Assembly: GCA_036675035.1 (NCBI GenBank)
Contig: JAKFFO010000125.1
Span: 1 to 63,687, forward strand
Direction of reading: 5' to 3'
DNA: 63,687 bases
From: MESE01 sp036675035
GTDB taxonomy: Bacteria; Pseudomonadota; Gammaproteobacteria; Burkholderiales; Burkholderiaceae_D
Part shown: positions 15,072 through 23,182 of the stretch, in pieces
Position numbering within the stretch: position 1 is the stretch's first letter
Layout of the letters: every line of letters starts with the position of its first letter
Notes under the pieces: model-generated
Seen by the model: the letters and a program-made list of their open reading frames with translations, nothing else
The model's database searches: none
Told to the model about the DNA's origin: nothing
Program-made: the position numbers and the translations under genes

Positions 15072-17696
15072 ATGCCGTCATACAAAAACGCCCGGTATCG
15101 GAAGCTCTTGTTTGCATTGCTGGCTTCAGCCGTCGTGCCGATTATTCATGTGCAAAGCGCGACTGCGCAGCAGCAGAAAATCGAACCGAATTTGCTGTTG
15201 CTGGAAGTGCGCCTCGATCGGCATGTGCTCTCCGACGCAGTCACTGCTTATCAATACGGAAGCGACGTATTCCTGCCATTGGCCGAATTGTCCCGGCTGC
15301 TTACCATCGCGATCAGGACGCAACCAAAAGAAGGGCGTGCGACCGGCTATGTGCTGACTGAAGAGCGCGGATTCAGCCTGGACGTGGTGCAGTCGACGGT
15401 AACGCTGGACGACAAGACCGAGGCGGTTGATCCTGCGCTGATCAAGATCGAGCCGGACGACATTTATGTAGCAAAGCAACTGATCACGCGCTGGCTGCCT
15501 GTGGATTTCAATGTCGACATGTCGACATTGTCGCTGCATGTGCATCCGCGCGAAGTGTTGCCATTGCAAGCGCGGCTTGAGCGTCAGAGCCGCAAGCCGG
15601 CCGGCCCGCGCGGCACCTATGTGGATCCGGGATATCCGCGCCACGATTCTCCTTATCGAATGCTGGGAATGCCATTCATCGATCAGACGTTCGGTGTCGA
15701 TGTGCGCCGCGGTAACGGCAGCGAACAAGTCAATGCCGGCTATACCGGTTATCTGACCGGCGATCTGCTCGGCATGGAATCGTCGCTGTATGTGAGCAGC
15801 ACCAGGCAAAAGCGATCGCCCGATGTGCGTCTCACTCTCGGGCGCCATGATCCTGACGCCGGTCTGCTTGGCCCGCTGCATGCACGCTCCTTTGTCTTCG
15901 GCAGCGTGCCGGTGCCCGGCGTCGCGAACATTGCGCTTACCAGTCCGACCGGGAATGGGCTGACCGTGAGCAATCGGCCGCTCACTCAGCCTACCAGCTT
16001 CGACCGGCATAGCTTGCAGGGTGATTTGCCGCCCGGCTGGGACGTGGAACTGTATTTCAATAACGCATTGGTGGGTTTCCAGCAGTCGCGCGCCGATGGC
16101 AAATTCAATTTCGACGATCAGCCACTGATCTACGGGGCGAATGAATTCCGGCTGGTGTTCCATGGGCCATTGGGGCAGGTGCGAGTCGAGCGGCAAAGCT
16201 TTTTGCTGGAGCAATCGCTTATCGCGCCGGGTGAGTTTTATTACAGCGTCACCGAGCATCGCGACGACGAAGGCCGTGCGCGCTCGGTCGCGCAATTCGA
16301 CGTCGGCCTGAGTCGCAATTTATCGGCTACCGGCGGGCTGGTCCGGCTGCCGATCGCCGGAACCGAGCAGCGCTACACCAACCTCGGGCTGCGCGGTTTC
16401 TGGGGATCGTTCATCGTCAGCGGCGATCTTGCGCGTTCGGAAAATGGCGGATCACTCGGCGAGCTTGGACTCCGTACCAGGGTTGGCGGCATGTCCTTCG
16501 GTATCAGCCACGCGCAGTTGAATGACTTTACCAGCGACTTGTTTTTATTCAGCAGCGATCCGGTGCGGGTGCGCAACAAGGCGCGCCTTGACGGCGTGCT
16601 TCCATTCGGCTTCCTGCCGCGCTTGCCGATGACGCTGGAAGTGAAACGCGATCGTCTGCAGTCCGGCGCTGACAATATTGAGGTAAGCGGCCGGGTTTCC
16701 GCATATCAGTACGGCACCGCGCTGAGCAATTCCCTGCGCTGGCAATCGTTGGCCGGTGCAAAATCGGCGGACGGCACCCTGCAGATCAGTCGCAGGGTCG
16801 CCGGCATCGGTTTGACCGGTCAGCTCAATTACACGCTGAAGCCGGAAACCGAACTGGCTACAGTCGCCATTTCCGCCGACAAGAGTCTGTCCGCCGGCTA
16901 TATCTTGAACCTCGGTGTGGCGCGCTCGTTCGCGAACGCGGAAACACTGTACTCGGCAGGACTGAACAAGAGTCTCGGCAGTTTCGGTCTCGGTGTGAAT
17001 GCCAGCTACTCCAGTCGCGGCGCGATCGCAGTAGGTGCGCAGTTGTTCATCGCCATGGGGCAGGAGCCTCGCGAATCGACATGGTTGATCGATGCACAGC
17101 CGATGGCAAATTCCGGAGCCGCGTCGATGCGTGTTTTCATCGATAAAAATTTGAACGGCTCGATGGACGCGGACGAGGAACCGATCAAGGGCGCCAGCTT
17201 TACCGTCAACGGCGGCAACCATCCGGTTCGTACGAACGACAAAGGGATCGCATATCTTCGCGGTTTGCCGGTTAAACAGAACGTGGATCTCGCAATTGAT
17301 ACCGGGTCGCTGGAAGACCCGCAATGGAGCACCCGAAAAAACGGCGTTCGCCTGGTGCCGCGTCCCGGAAGAACAAGCACGCTGGATTTTTCGGTCATCA
17401 TGACGGGTGAAATCGACGGGACCGTGTATCTGGTCGAAAACGAGGAAAAACGCGGAATCGGTGACGTGTTGCTTGAGCTGATGGATCCGAACCGGAACGT
17501 AATCGCCCGAACAAAGACCGCTTCGGACGGCTATTACATTGTGCCGGCTGTGCCGCCGGGCGAGTATCTTTTGAGGATTTCTCCTGACCAATTGAAGCGA
17601 CTGAAGCTGACCGATACCGGAATGCACATGCTGACAATGTCGTCGGACGGCGACTTTATTAATGGAGTCGATTTCTCTTTGATCCCACCGTGGTAG
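15072..17696 (+). CDS. Outer-membrane usher-like protein of the fimbrial operon
   Basis: This large protein (874 residues from this start) has a signal peptide (KLLFALLASAVVPIIHVQSATA), a periplasmic N-terminal domain (LLEVRLDRHVLSDAV and VFLPLAELSRLL), and a long beta-strand-rich centre with the usher-like block LPPGWDVELYFNNALVGFQ followed by FRLVFHGPLGQVRVE. The C-terminus has two beta-sandwich domains: one with FIDKNLNGSMDADEEPIKGA and one with GDVLLELMDPNRN and SDGYYIVPAVPPGEYLLRI, both like SdrD B/carboxypeptidase-regulatory folds. Translation could begin at GTG 15003 or ATG 15024; none has a strong ribosome site. It would form the pore through which the fibre is secreted. Confidence 0.82.
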   Translation: MPSYKNARYRKLLFALLASAVVPIIHVQSATAQQQKIEPNLLLLEVRLDRHVLSDAVTAYQYGSDVFLPLAELSRLLTIAIRTQPKEGRATGYVLTEERGFSLDVVQSTVTLDDKTEAVDPALIKIEPDDIYVAKQLITRWLPVDFNVDMSTLSLHVHPREVLPLQARLERQSRKPAGPRGTYVDPGYPRHDSPYRMLGMPFIDQTFGVDVRRGNGSEQVNAGYTGYLTGDLLGMESSLYVSSTRQKRSPDVRLTLGRHDPDAGLLGPLHARSFVFGSVPVPGVANIALTSPTGNGLTVSNRPLTQPTSFDRHSLQGDLPPGWDVELYFNNALVGFQQSRADGKFNFDDQPLIYGANEFRLVFHGPLGQVRVERQSFLLEQSLIAPGEFYYSVTEHRDDEGRARSVAQFDVGLSRNLSATGGLVRLPIAGTEQRYTNLGLRGFWGSFIVSGDLARSENGGSLGELGLRTRVGGMSFGISHAQLNDFTSDLFLFSSDPVRVRNKARLDGVLPFGFLPRLPMTLEVKRDRLQSGADNIEVSGRVSAYQYGTALSNSLRWQSLAGAKSADGTLQISRRVAGIGLTGQLNYTLKPETELATVAISADKSLSAGYILNLGVARSFANAETLYSAGLNKSLGSFGLGVNASYSSRGAIAVGAQLFIAMGQEPRESTWLIDAQPMANSGAASMRVFIDKNLNGSMDADEEPIKGASFTVNGGNHPVRTNDKGIAYLRGLPVKQNVDLAIDTGSLEDPQWSTRKNGVRLVPRPGRTSTLDFSVIMTGEIDGTVYLVENEEKRGIGDVLLELMDPNRNVIARTKTASDGYYIVPAVPPGEYLLRISPDQLKRLKLTDTGMHMLTMSSDGDFINGVDFSLIPPW

Positions 17697-17783
17697 CCGC
17701 GGACACTGGTTGTTCCAGCCACGGGCATTCGTCAGCGCTTTCGAAAAGTTTTCCGCGAAAATCTGTGCGCGGGTCGGTGAACG

Positions 17784-18050
17784 TTACCGGCCAGAAGGGT
17801 TTTGCCGGTTTTTTTGCTCGTTTGTATCAACTGGTTGAACGGCATCTTCGGTATCGCGTTTCGGTTCAATTTTTTCGATCGCTCGCTCCAGCACAACCAG
17901 CCTTTCTCGCCGGATTCTGTGGCTGATCGTTTCGACGGCAGGCATCAGCGGCACAAGCTCCGCCTTCTTCGCCTCGATCTTCATCCGTTCGATTTTTGCC
18001 TTCAGCGCTTTTACACGTCGGCGATCGAGCCAGTTCTTTAGCCAGTTCAT
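17784..18050 (-). CDS. Small basic helical hypothetical protein
   Basis: I do not recognise a family. The 88-residue protein starts MNWLKNWLDRRRVKALKAK and is almost entirely helical and highly charged (KIERMKIEAKKAELVPL, RIRRERLVVLERAIEKIEPK), suggesting a coiled-coil. A near-perfect ribosome site, GGAGGAGAA, ends one base before the ATG region at 18050, which fixes the start and supports real translation. The frame is open upstream to 18116 but without a ribosome site. Its last codons overlap the plus-strand terminator of the fimbrial operon. No partner gene is evident. Confidence 0.7.
   Translation of the reverse strand: MNWLKNWLDRRRVKALKAKIERMKIEAKKAELVPLMPAVETISHRIRRERLVVLERAIEKIEPKRDTEDAVQPVDTNEQKNRQNPSGR
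17786..17815 (+). terminator. Rho-independent terminator of the fimbrial operon
   Basis: ACCGGC (17786-17791) pairs with GCCGGT (17804-17809), followed by a run of seven T. It lies 90 bases after the usher gene stop and overlaps the 3' end of the small minus-strand gene at 17784-18050. Confidence 0.85.
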
Positions 18051-18268
18051 TTCTCCTCCGATAAACCCCATGCGATTTCCGATGTTTTCGCTATTCTGCG
18101 TCCGATAGTGTGCCAATTTTATTGATTAAAGGCAATTTTCTGCCTTTTTCGGGAAGGAGCGGAGCGGCTGCGGCTTGCGGCAACTGTGAATAGGTGCCGA
18201 AATTGGCTTTGACATATTCTGGAACAATGCAAATGCCGACGGGTCCGACTGCATTTAAGGAGAGAGTG

Positions 18269-18466
18269 ATGAATCAGCAGAAGAATGAACGTGATGAAGC
18301 TGCGCCTGTAAAAGATGGCGAAGGCAGGTTGGAAAAAATCGCCCGGTCGATCGCACCTCCGTCGCGGGAGACCAGCGACGCAGAATTGATTGATCCCGGT
18401 GCAAATGCGCCGGTACCGCAACCGCAGACGCCGGCGAAGCGATCAACACCGAAGCATCGATCGTAA
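18269..18466 (+). CDS. Small hydrophilic hypothetical protein
   Basis: A 65-residue, strongly polar protein beginning MNQQKNERDEAAPVKDGEG, with a Pro-rich C-terminal third (NAPVPQPQTPAKRSTPKH). It is probably disordered. AAGGAGAG eight bases before the ATG is an excellent ribosome site and the main evidence for expression. No family or function was recognised; it stands alone between two minus-strand small genes. Confidence 0.6.
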   Translation: MNQQKNERDEAAPVKDGEGRLEKIARSIAPPSRETSDAELIDPGANAPVPQPQTPAKRSTPKHRS

Positions 18467-18505
18467 CAGTGACTGATTCCCTGCCGAGAGTCAGAAGACT
18501 GAAAT

Positions 18506-18592
18506 TCAGGAAGGATTCAACACGAAAAAAATCAGGCCGAGTGCGGCCAGGAACGCGACCAGCAACATGATAACCAGCGTCGGGATTTTCAC
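18506..18592 (-). CDS. 28-residue single-pass membrane miniprotein
   Basis: Reading the minus strand from GTG at 18592 gives M-KIPTLVIMLLVAFLAALG then LIFFVLNPS and a stop. The peptide is one hydrophobic helix with a positive N-terminus and a short polar tail, the usual pattern of small inner-membrane proteins. GAGGTG lies about five bases upstream of the GTG. It is too short for a standard gene finder. Function is unknown; it could be a regulatory membrane peptide or a type I toxin, but there is no direct evidence for either. Confidence 0.5.
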   Translation of the reverse strand: MKIPTLVIMLLVAFLAALGLIFFVLNPS

Positions 18593-18933
18593 TATGCACC
18601 TCGAATGTGATATCGGAAAAGCAATTTAATTTTTGAGGGCGGCAAGTCGCATTTGTTCCACATGTTGGCGCAAGGCATACGTAACGCCGAAGGAGGTGCG
18701 AAAAATCGCAGACGATGTTGCCTGTAACCCGATACGGAAGATGCAGGCGGCGCTGCCATATTTAACTGTGGACAAGATTGGGGATAAATCTCTCGCGCTT
18801 TATTCAAGCCTATGTTTTTCAAATGAAACCAGCGATTGATGCAGCTCAACGCCGTGCATTTAGCCGCCTCGAACACGGGGTAGCTCGTCGGAAAAACACG
18901 GGTTTTTTGAATGCCGAGAGCTGCTTCACAAAC

Positions 18934-18965
18934 AAAAAAGCCTCAATCCCGTAAGGGGCTGAGGC
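18934..18965 (-). terminator. Rho-independent terminator on the minus strand, without an obvious gene
   Basis: GCCTCA (18940-18945) pairs with TGAGGC (18960-18965), with inner CCC/GGG pairs and a short loop. On the minus strand the stem is followed by six T (A-run at 18934-18939). The only plausible transcript to be ended comes from the hairpin-rich region to its right, since no minus-strand gene lies there until 19674. Confidence 0.75.
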
Positions 18966-19186
18966 CAAACCCACCGCTTTTTTCAAAGCGGCCGGAGACG
19001 GTGTAATTAGACCTGACCTGTTCCTGATCGGAAATCCCCCTTATGGGGGGTACAAAACCGCTAATGCAGGTCGTTCCGATATTCCGTAAATGGGCTTTCG
19101 CCTCCGACGACATCGACGGCCGTTTTTGGTTTCCCGTTTTTCCTGGCTTGAAGCGCTCTCATTGATCTTTAGCAAAATCATTTGAA

Positions 19187-19211
19187 TGCAGTTAATTAAC
19201 AATGAACTGCA
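19187..19211. promoter_or_regulatory. Inverted repeat, possible operator
   Basis: TGCAGTT (19187-19193) and AACTGCA (19205-19211) form a perfect 7-base inverted repeat with an 11-base AT-rich spacer, 34 bases before the gene at 19245. The symmetry and location fit a regulator binding site; no regulator gene is nearby. Confidence 0.4.
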
Positions 19212-19244
19212 AATGACTTTGCATTAAAAAAATGGTGTTGGTAA

Positions 19245-19547
19245 ATGAAGAGCAATGAGAGAGAGGCTATGGTCAGAACCGCCACAAATCCGCAGGTGAC
19301 AGAACAGGGAATTCACTTCACCGTGACAGCCGGTTTCATCGAACGCGACTGTATCGTTTCAAAAAATGCGCTTGCTTATCTCGGACGAGAACAAGCTAAC
19401 GGCAGAACGTTCATGGAAATCTATTCCGCCTTCGAGGACAAGATACAGAGCGTGGCCACACGTCTGGTGGCGGCCGGAGAAAGCGCCTCGCCGCTCATTC
19501 TCGGCGCGGCATACTTTATAGATGTGTCGATGCCGGCAATGTCCTGA
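19245..19547 (+). CDS. Small hypothetical protein, possibly DUF1488-like
   Basis: The 100-residue protein has a strand-rich N-terminus (GIHFTVTAGFIERDCIVSK) followed by two helices (NALAYLGREQANG and FMEIYSAFEDKIQSVATRL). This strand-then-helix pattern, with an ALxxL motif and a later aromatic-acidic helix, resembles DUF1488 proteins, but the match is from memory and partial. The ATG at 19245 has only a weak ribosome site; ATG 19269 (MVRTATN) is an alternative. It is a single gene behind an inverted repeat. Confidence 0.5.
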   Translation: MKSNEREAMVRTATNPQVTEQGIHFTVTAGFIERDCIVSKNALAYLGREQANGRTFMEIYSAFEDKIQSVATRLVAAGESASPLILGAAYFIDVSMPAMS

Positions 19548-19673
19548 GCCGCAGGAGATGCAAGCGGCGGGGTGCCGCGACGTTACGAAGCGAAGTGCGG
19601 ACCCGGCAGAATCCGCATATGAAGATTTAGAGCGGCCGACATAATATGGGACGCTCTATCGGCGTATTTAAGC

Positions 19674-19955
19674 CTAGTCGAATTGGTTGAATTCAAGCTG
19701 CTGCGGCCATTGGCCCGAATGCCCCTGGTTTCGCTGGCGAGATTTCGTTTTTTGGTGTGCCGCGGCGAACGCGGAATTACCGATCAGTTTTCCTAACGAT
19801 CTTCTCATCTCCAGCACTTGTTCCGCTTTTGCCAGGCGCACAAGTCCAAGCAATGCTTCTCTGAAAACGAACTTTTCCCGCGCATTGGCATGGCTTCCGC
19901 AAGTTGCATTGAGCAAGTCTTCAATCAGGATGTCGGTAGAGGATGTGATCTTCAT
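19674..19955 (-). CDS. Hypothetical helical protein
   Basis: A 93-residue protein starting MKITSSTDILIEDLLNATC. The middle (FREALLGLVRLAKAEQVLEMRRSLGKLIG) is a long amphipathic helix; the C-terminus is basic and Gln-rich (HQKTKSRQRNQGHSGQWPQQ). No strong ribosome site was found and the frame is open upstream to 20048. It could be a small conserved protein or a chance frame; the amphipathic helix with normal codon use favours a gene slightly. Confidence 0.45.
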   Translation of the reverse strand: MKITSSTDILIEDLLNATCGSHANAREKFVFREALLGLVRLAKAEQVLEMRRSLGKLIGNSAFAAAHQKTKSRQRNQGHSGQWPQQLEFNQFD

Positions 19956-20446
19956 ATATGTTTGCTGGTCGGGACAAAGAAAATATTTCGCTATGGGAAA
20001 AATGTTCAAGTCGGATATTACGTGTATCCAAACGGCATTCATTGACAAAAATCAAACCGTCTTGTGTTGCGGATATTTCATGGGAACTTTTTGTTTCGGA
20101 AGAGACACAACAGGATTGCAACGATCGCGTGGCCATTAAATAGCGTCTGCATTTCAGCAGGGCGCCCAGAGACTAATCACCAATCGCATTAAAAATTTCC
20201 GAATGGAAATGATCTGCTTGGGCCAGCGCTTGTTACAGATCAAGGTGAGGGCTGCTTTATGCCATGAAAATTGATTTCACAAGTCCGATATAACTGCCGG
20301 CGTCCCGGACAAGCGATCCGTTAAACAAGAATACCGATGCAATACGCTGGCATGGACGTAATGCCATTAGACCTATCCATATGACAGGGTTTGTTCGCCG
20401 CGAGCTCGGTCGCCCTTACCGGTTTACCGCTTTTTAAAGACGCAAT
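19956..20446. other. Intergenic region
   Basis: About 490 bases without a supported gene. Several short frames exist on both strands but none has a ribosome site or family signature. I see no strong hairpin or repeat. It presumably contains the promoter of the DksA-like gene. Confidence 0.5.
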
Positions 20447-20839
20447 ATGAAACCACTGACTTCGAAAAAGCTCGACCATTTGACGGAATTGCTGGACCTG
20501 CGCGAAAAGGCTCTGCGCAGCGATATTCGACGGGAAGTCAATTTGCAGGACGATTACGCCGATCTTGCCAGTGAAGTACCGGATCCGGGTGACTCGTCAT
20601 TTGCCAATCTGTCGGTGGATCTGGGTAATGCAGCCGTGAGCCGGGACCTGAAGGAATTGCGTGCGATTCAGCTGGCTCGCTTGCGCATGGAGCAGGAAAC
20701 CTACGGCGTTTGCGTCGAGTGCGGGTACGAGATCCCTTATGAGCGGCTGGAGGCGCAGCCGATGGCGGCGCGTTGCGCACATTGCCAGGAGGTCTACGAG
20801 AAAACCCATGTCGACGCGTTGAAGGGCGCTTCGTTATAA
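20447..20839 (+). CDS. DksA/TraR family C4 zinc-finger protein
   Basis: The 130-residue protein has an N-terminal helical hairpin (LDHLTELLDLREKALRSDIRRE) and a C-terminal four-cysteine zinc finger, CVECGYEIPYERLEAQP with ARCAHCQEVYEK. Family members bind in the RNA polymerase secondary channel and modulate promoters together with ppGpp. At the tip of the coiled coil the DksA motif D-x-x-D-x-A reads DPGDSS, so both acidic residues are kept but the alanine is not. It is shorter than true DksA (about 150), so it is best called a DksA-like paralogue. It is monocistronic. Confidence 0.88.
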   Translation: MKPLTSKKLDHLTELLDLREKALRSDIRREVNLQDDYADLASEVPDPGDSSFANLSVDLGNAAVSRDLKELRAIQLARLRMEQETYGVCVECGYEIPYERLEAQPMAARCAHCQEVYEKTHVDALKGASL

Positions 20840-21142
20840 GCGCCCAAGGCATCCGGCTGTCAGGGATGTGGTCGGCCGATCCGGAACTCCGGGGACGCTC
20901 TCGCATTCGCTGCATCCATCACCGCCATATCACCCGCGTTTCCAGCAGCTCACGCATTGCCCTGGTTCGATGTAAGCTGCCGCGCTTTACATGAACTTCG
21001 GCAACATTCTGCGCCGTGACTTTGCTCGATTCGTCCAGCTTGTATACACTCGTCACCATGTTCTTGGGACGCCAATGCGTCATCGCACTGGTGGTGCCCG
21101 AAGACGCCGAATCTTAAACCGAATCAATTACGAGAAACAGGA
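20840..21142. other. Intergenic region
   Basis: About 300 bases between the DksA-like gene and the deaminase. No gene or clear regulatory structure is visible apart from presumed promoter DNA. Confidence 0.45.
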
Positions 21143-22156
21143 ATGGACGAATTGCTGCGCGAAACTTTGCGGGCGATGCCCAAGGCTGAGTTGCATATCC
21201 ATATTGAAGGATCGCTCGAACCGGAACTGATTTTTGCGCTTGCGGCGCGCAACCAGGTCGCTCTGCCGTACGCGTCGATGGATGAGCTCCGACGCGCTTA
21301 TGCGTTCGAGAATCTGCAGTCATTTCTCGATATTTACTATGCCGGGGCAAGCGTGCTGCTTACCGAACAGGATTTCTACGATATGGCATGGGCCTATCTG
21401 CAGCGCGCCGCGGCGGATAATGTCCGCCATGCCGAGATATTCTTCGATCCGCAAACGCATACTGCGCGCGGCGTGGCCTTTTCCACCGTGATCGACGGGC
21501 TCGACAGGGCCTTGCGTGATGCGCGGTCCCGGCTCGGCATCAGCAGTGCGTTGATCATGTGTTTCTTGCGTCATCTGTCTGAGCAGGATGCATATACGGT
21601 GCTGGAGCAGGCGCTGCCGCATAGGGCCAAGTTCATTGGCGTTGGTCTTGATTCGTCGGAAAAAGGCCATCCGCCCGAAAAATTTGCCCGCGTGTTCGCC
21701 CGTTGCAAGGAACTCGGCCTGCGCCTGGTCGCGCATGCAGGCGAGGAGGGGCCGCCGGCCTATATCCGGACCGCGCTCGACCTGCTTCAAGTCGAACGCA
21801 TCGACCATGGTGTACGCTGCCTTGACGATGAGGCGTTGACGCAGCGCCTGGCTCGCGAGCGGATACCGCTGACGGTGTGTCCGCTTTCCAATATCAAGCT
21901 GTGTGTATTCGACAGATTGCAGAATCACAATTTGCTGAGGCTGCTCGATGCCGGAATTGTCGTAACGATCAATTCCGACGATCCGGCTTATTTCGGCGGC
22001 TACATGAACGATAATTTTATTGCGACGTTCGAGGCGCTTCCGCTGCAACGGCAGCACGCGTTCCAGCTGGCCCGGAACAGCTTTGAGGCGGCTTTCCTCG
22101 GCGCTTCGGATCGGCAGCGCTACCTGGATGAGGTCGACGCATTCTTTGTGCGTTGA
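21143..22156 (+). CDS. Adenosine/adenine deaminase family protein, probably adenine deaminase
   Basis: A 337-residue metallo-hydrolase of the amidohydrolase superfamily that deaminates a purine. Zinc ligands are in LHIHIEGSLEPE (H18, H20), the catalytic region HAGEEGPP, RIDHGVRC and the final SDDPAYF. The segment VCPLSNIKLCVFD and the ending SDDPAYFGGYMNDNF are characteristic of the adenine-deaminase branch (Aah1-like), not of classic adenosine deaminase, which has a different TDDP(A/S) context. So deamination of adenine to hypoxanthine is the more likely reaction. AAACAGGA lies before the ATG. It is not clearly in an operon; the next gene starts 83 bases later. Confidence 0.9.
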   Translation: MDELLRETLRAMPKAELHIHIEGSLEPELIFALAARNQVALPYASMDELRRAYAFENLQSFLDIYYAGASVLLTEQDFYDMAWAYLQRAAADNVRHAEIFFDPQTHTARGVAFSTVIDGLDRALRDARSRLGISSALIMCFLRHLSEQDAYTVLEQALPHRAKFIGVGLDSSEKGHPPEKFARVFARCKELGLRLVAHAGEEGPPAYIRTALDLLQVERIDHGVRCLDDEALTQRLARERIPLTVCPLSNIKLCVFDRLQNHNLLRLLDAGIVVTINSDDPAYFGGYMNDNFIATFEALPLQRQHAFQLARNSFEAAFLGASDRQRYLDEVDAFFVR

Positions 22157-22239
22157 GACGAATCTGTCGCGTGCTTTGAGTTTCTCTGCATGCAGCATTT
22201 TTTTGCGTTAGGCTTGTGTAATTTTTCAAAGAGAACTAC

Positions 22240-22605
22240 ATGAAAGACGCCGCATTTCCGGTCGTGCTTATTGTGCTGGGCGCCGCCTGGCTCTTGAACA
22301 GCCTGCACTGGCTGCCGGAAGTGCATTGGCTATGGATACTGGGTCTGGCCGGCGCGGGCCTCGGCATACTGGTGCTGGACGGCATGACCAAATCGTCGGT
22401 GGTGGCCGGACCACTTTTGATCCTGGCCGGGGTGCTTTCTTTTTTTCGCGAATACCATGCGCTGGGCTGGCGCTTCATTGTTCCGATCATGCTGATTGCA
22501 GCCGGTGTATGCATGTTGATTGCTCGGTCGCCGTCGGTTCCGGAATCGCGCGCACTCAATCGCCGATTCCGCCCGAAATCCCGTAACGGTGACCCGCATG
22601 ACTGA
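22240..22605 (+). CDS. Small integral membrane protein (LiaI/DUF5668-like)
   Basis: The 121-residue protein consists of four hydrophobic segments: FPVVLIVLGAAWLLNSL, LWILGLAGAGLGILVL, VVAGPLLILAGVLSFF and FIVPIMLIAAGVCMLI, followed by a polar basic tail. The LILAGVLSFF...G repeat and pairing of two hairpins resemble LiaI/LiaF-type membrane domains. Function is not known. Its stop overlaps the start of the next gene by eight bases, so it is in one operon with the DUF4126 protein and probably the permease. Confidence 0.65.
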   Translation: MKDAAFPVVLIVLGAAWLLNSLHWLPEVHWLWILGLAGAGLGILVLDGMTKSSVVAGPLLILAGVLSFFREYHALGWRFIVPIMLIAAGVCMLIARSPSVPESRALNRRFRPKSRNGDPHD

Positions 22606-23182
22606 AACGCTTTCGGCAGCGGCGCTGGCTGGCGGCCTGTCGTGGGCCAGCGGCATCCGTTTGTACATGGCGCTGTTTATTGCCGGCTGGTTCAGCCGTT
22701 CCGGTTGGATCACGCTTCCGGACAGCCTGCAGGTACTGGAGTCGCCATGGGTGCTGGCCGTCACCGGCGTGTTACTGGTAGTTGAATTCCTGGCGGACAA
22801 GGTGCCTGGCGTCGATTCGGCGTGGGATGCAGTTCAGACCTTCATCCGGATTCCGGCCGGCGCGATTCTCGGTGCTGCCGCGCTCGGACAGATGGACCCG
22901 GCGTGGACCACCGCCGCCGCGCTGCTGGGCGGTACGATCGCCGCCGGCGCCCATTTCACCAAGGCCGGCAGCCGGGCGCTGATCAATACATCGCCGGAGC
23001 CGTTCAGCAACTGGACCGCTTCGTTCTCGGAGGATGCGGCAGTCGTCGGAGGGCTCTGGGCGGCATTCTTTTACCCCTGGGTGCTGATTGTCTTTCTTGT
23101 CATATTCTTCCTTCTCGCCTTGTGGTTGCTGCCGAAGCTGTGGCGCGGACTGCAATGGCTTCTTCGAAAGCTTGCCGCCTAG
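22598..23182 (+). CDS. DUF4126 family membrane protein
   Basis: The 194-residue protein begins MTETLSAAALAGGLSWASG, followed by IRLYMALFIAGWFSR, a start typical of DUF4126. It contains VVEFLADKVPGVDSAWD, then several membrane segments (IPAGAILGAAALG, AALLGGTIAAGAHF) and a final hydrophobic hairpin ending in a basic tail. Function is unknown for the family. The start ATG 22598 overlaps the upstream gene; the stop is directly followed by the ATG of the permease at 23183, so the three genes are translationally linked. Confidence 0.8.
   Translation: MTETLSAAALAGGLSWASGIRLYMALFIAGWFSRSGWITLPDSLQVLESPWVLAVTGVLLVVEFLADKVPGVDSAWDAVQTFIRIPAGAILGAAALGQMDPAWTTAAALLGGTIAAGAHFTKAGSRALINTSPEPFSNWTASFSEDAAVVGGLWAAFFYPWVLIVFLVIFFLLALWLLPKLWRGLQWLLRKLAA

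Larger units (their letters stand above)
18593..19244. other. Gene-free stretch with several strong hairpins
   Basis: No convincing gene lies here. Besides the minus-strand terminator at 18934-18965 there are perfect hairpins CCGCTTT/AAAGCGG (18974-18991) and CCCCC/GGGGG (19036-19049), plus a GGC-GAAA-GCC tetraloop hairpin on the minus strand near 19095. The cluster and its orientation suggest a structured RNA read on the minus strand, or the decayed remnant of one. A 94-codon frame at 18592-18876 has no signature. Confidence 0.45.

Noticed and set aside
18592..18876. 94-codon minus-strand frame in the hairpin-rich stretch
   Set aside because: Cys- and Ser-scattered sequence without motif or ribosome site; overlaps the start of the miniprotein.
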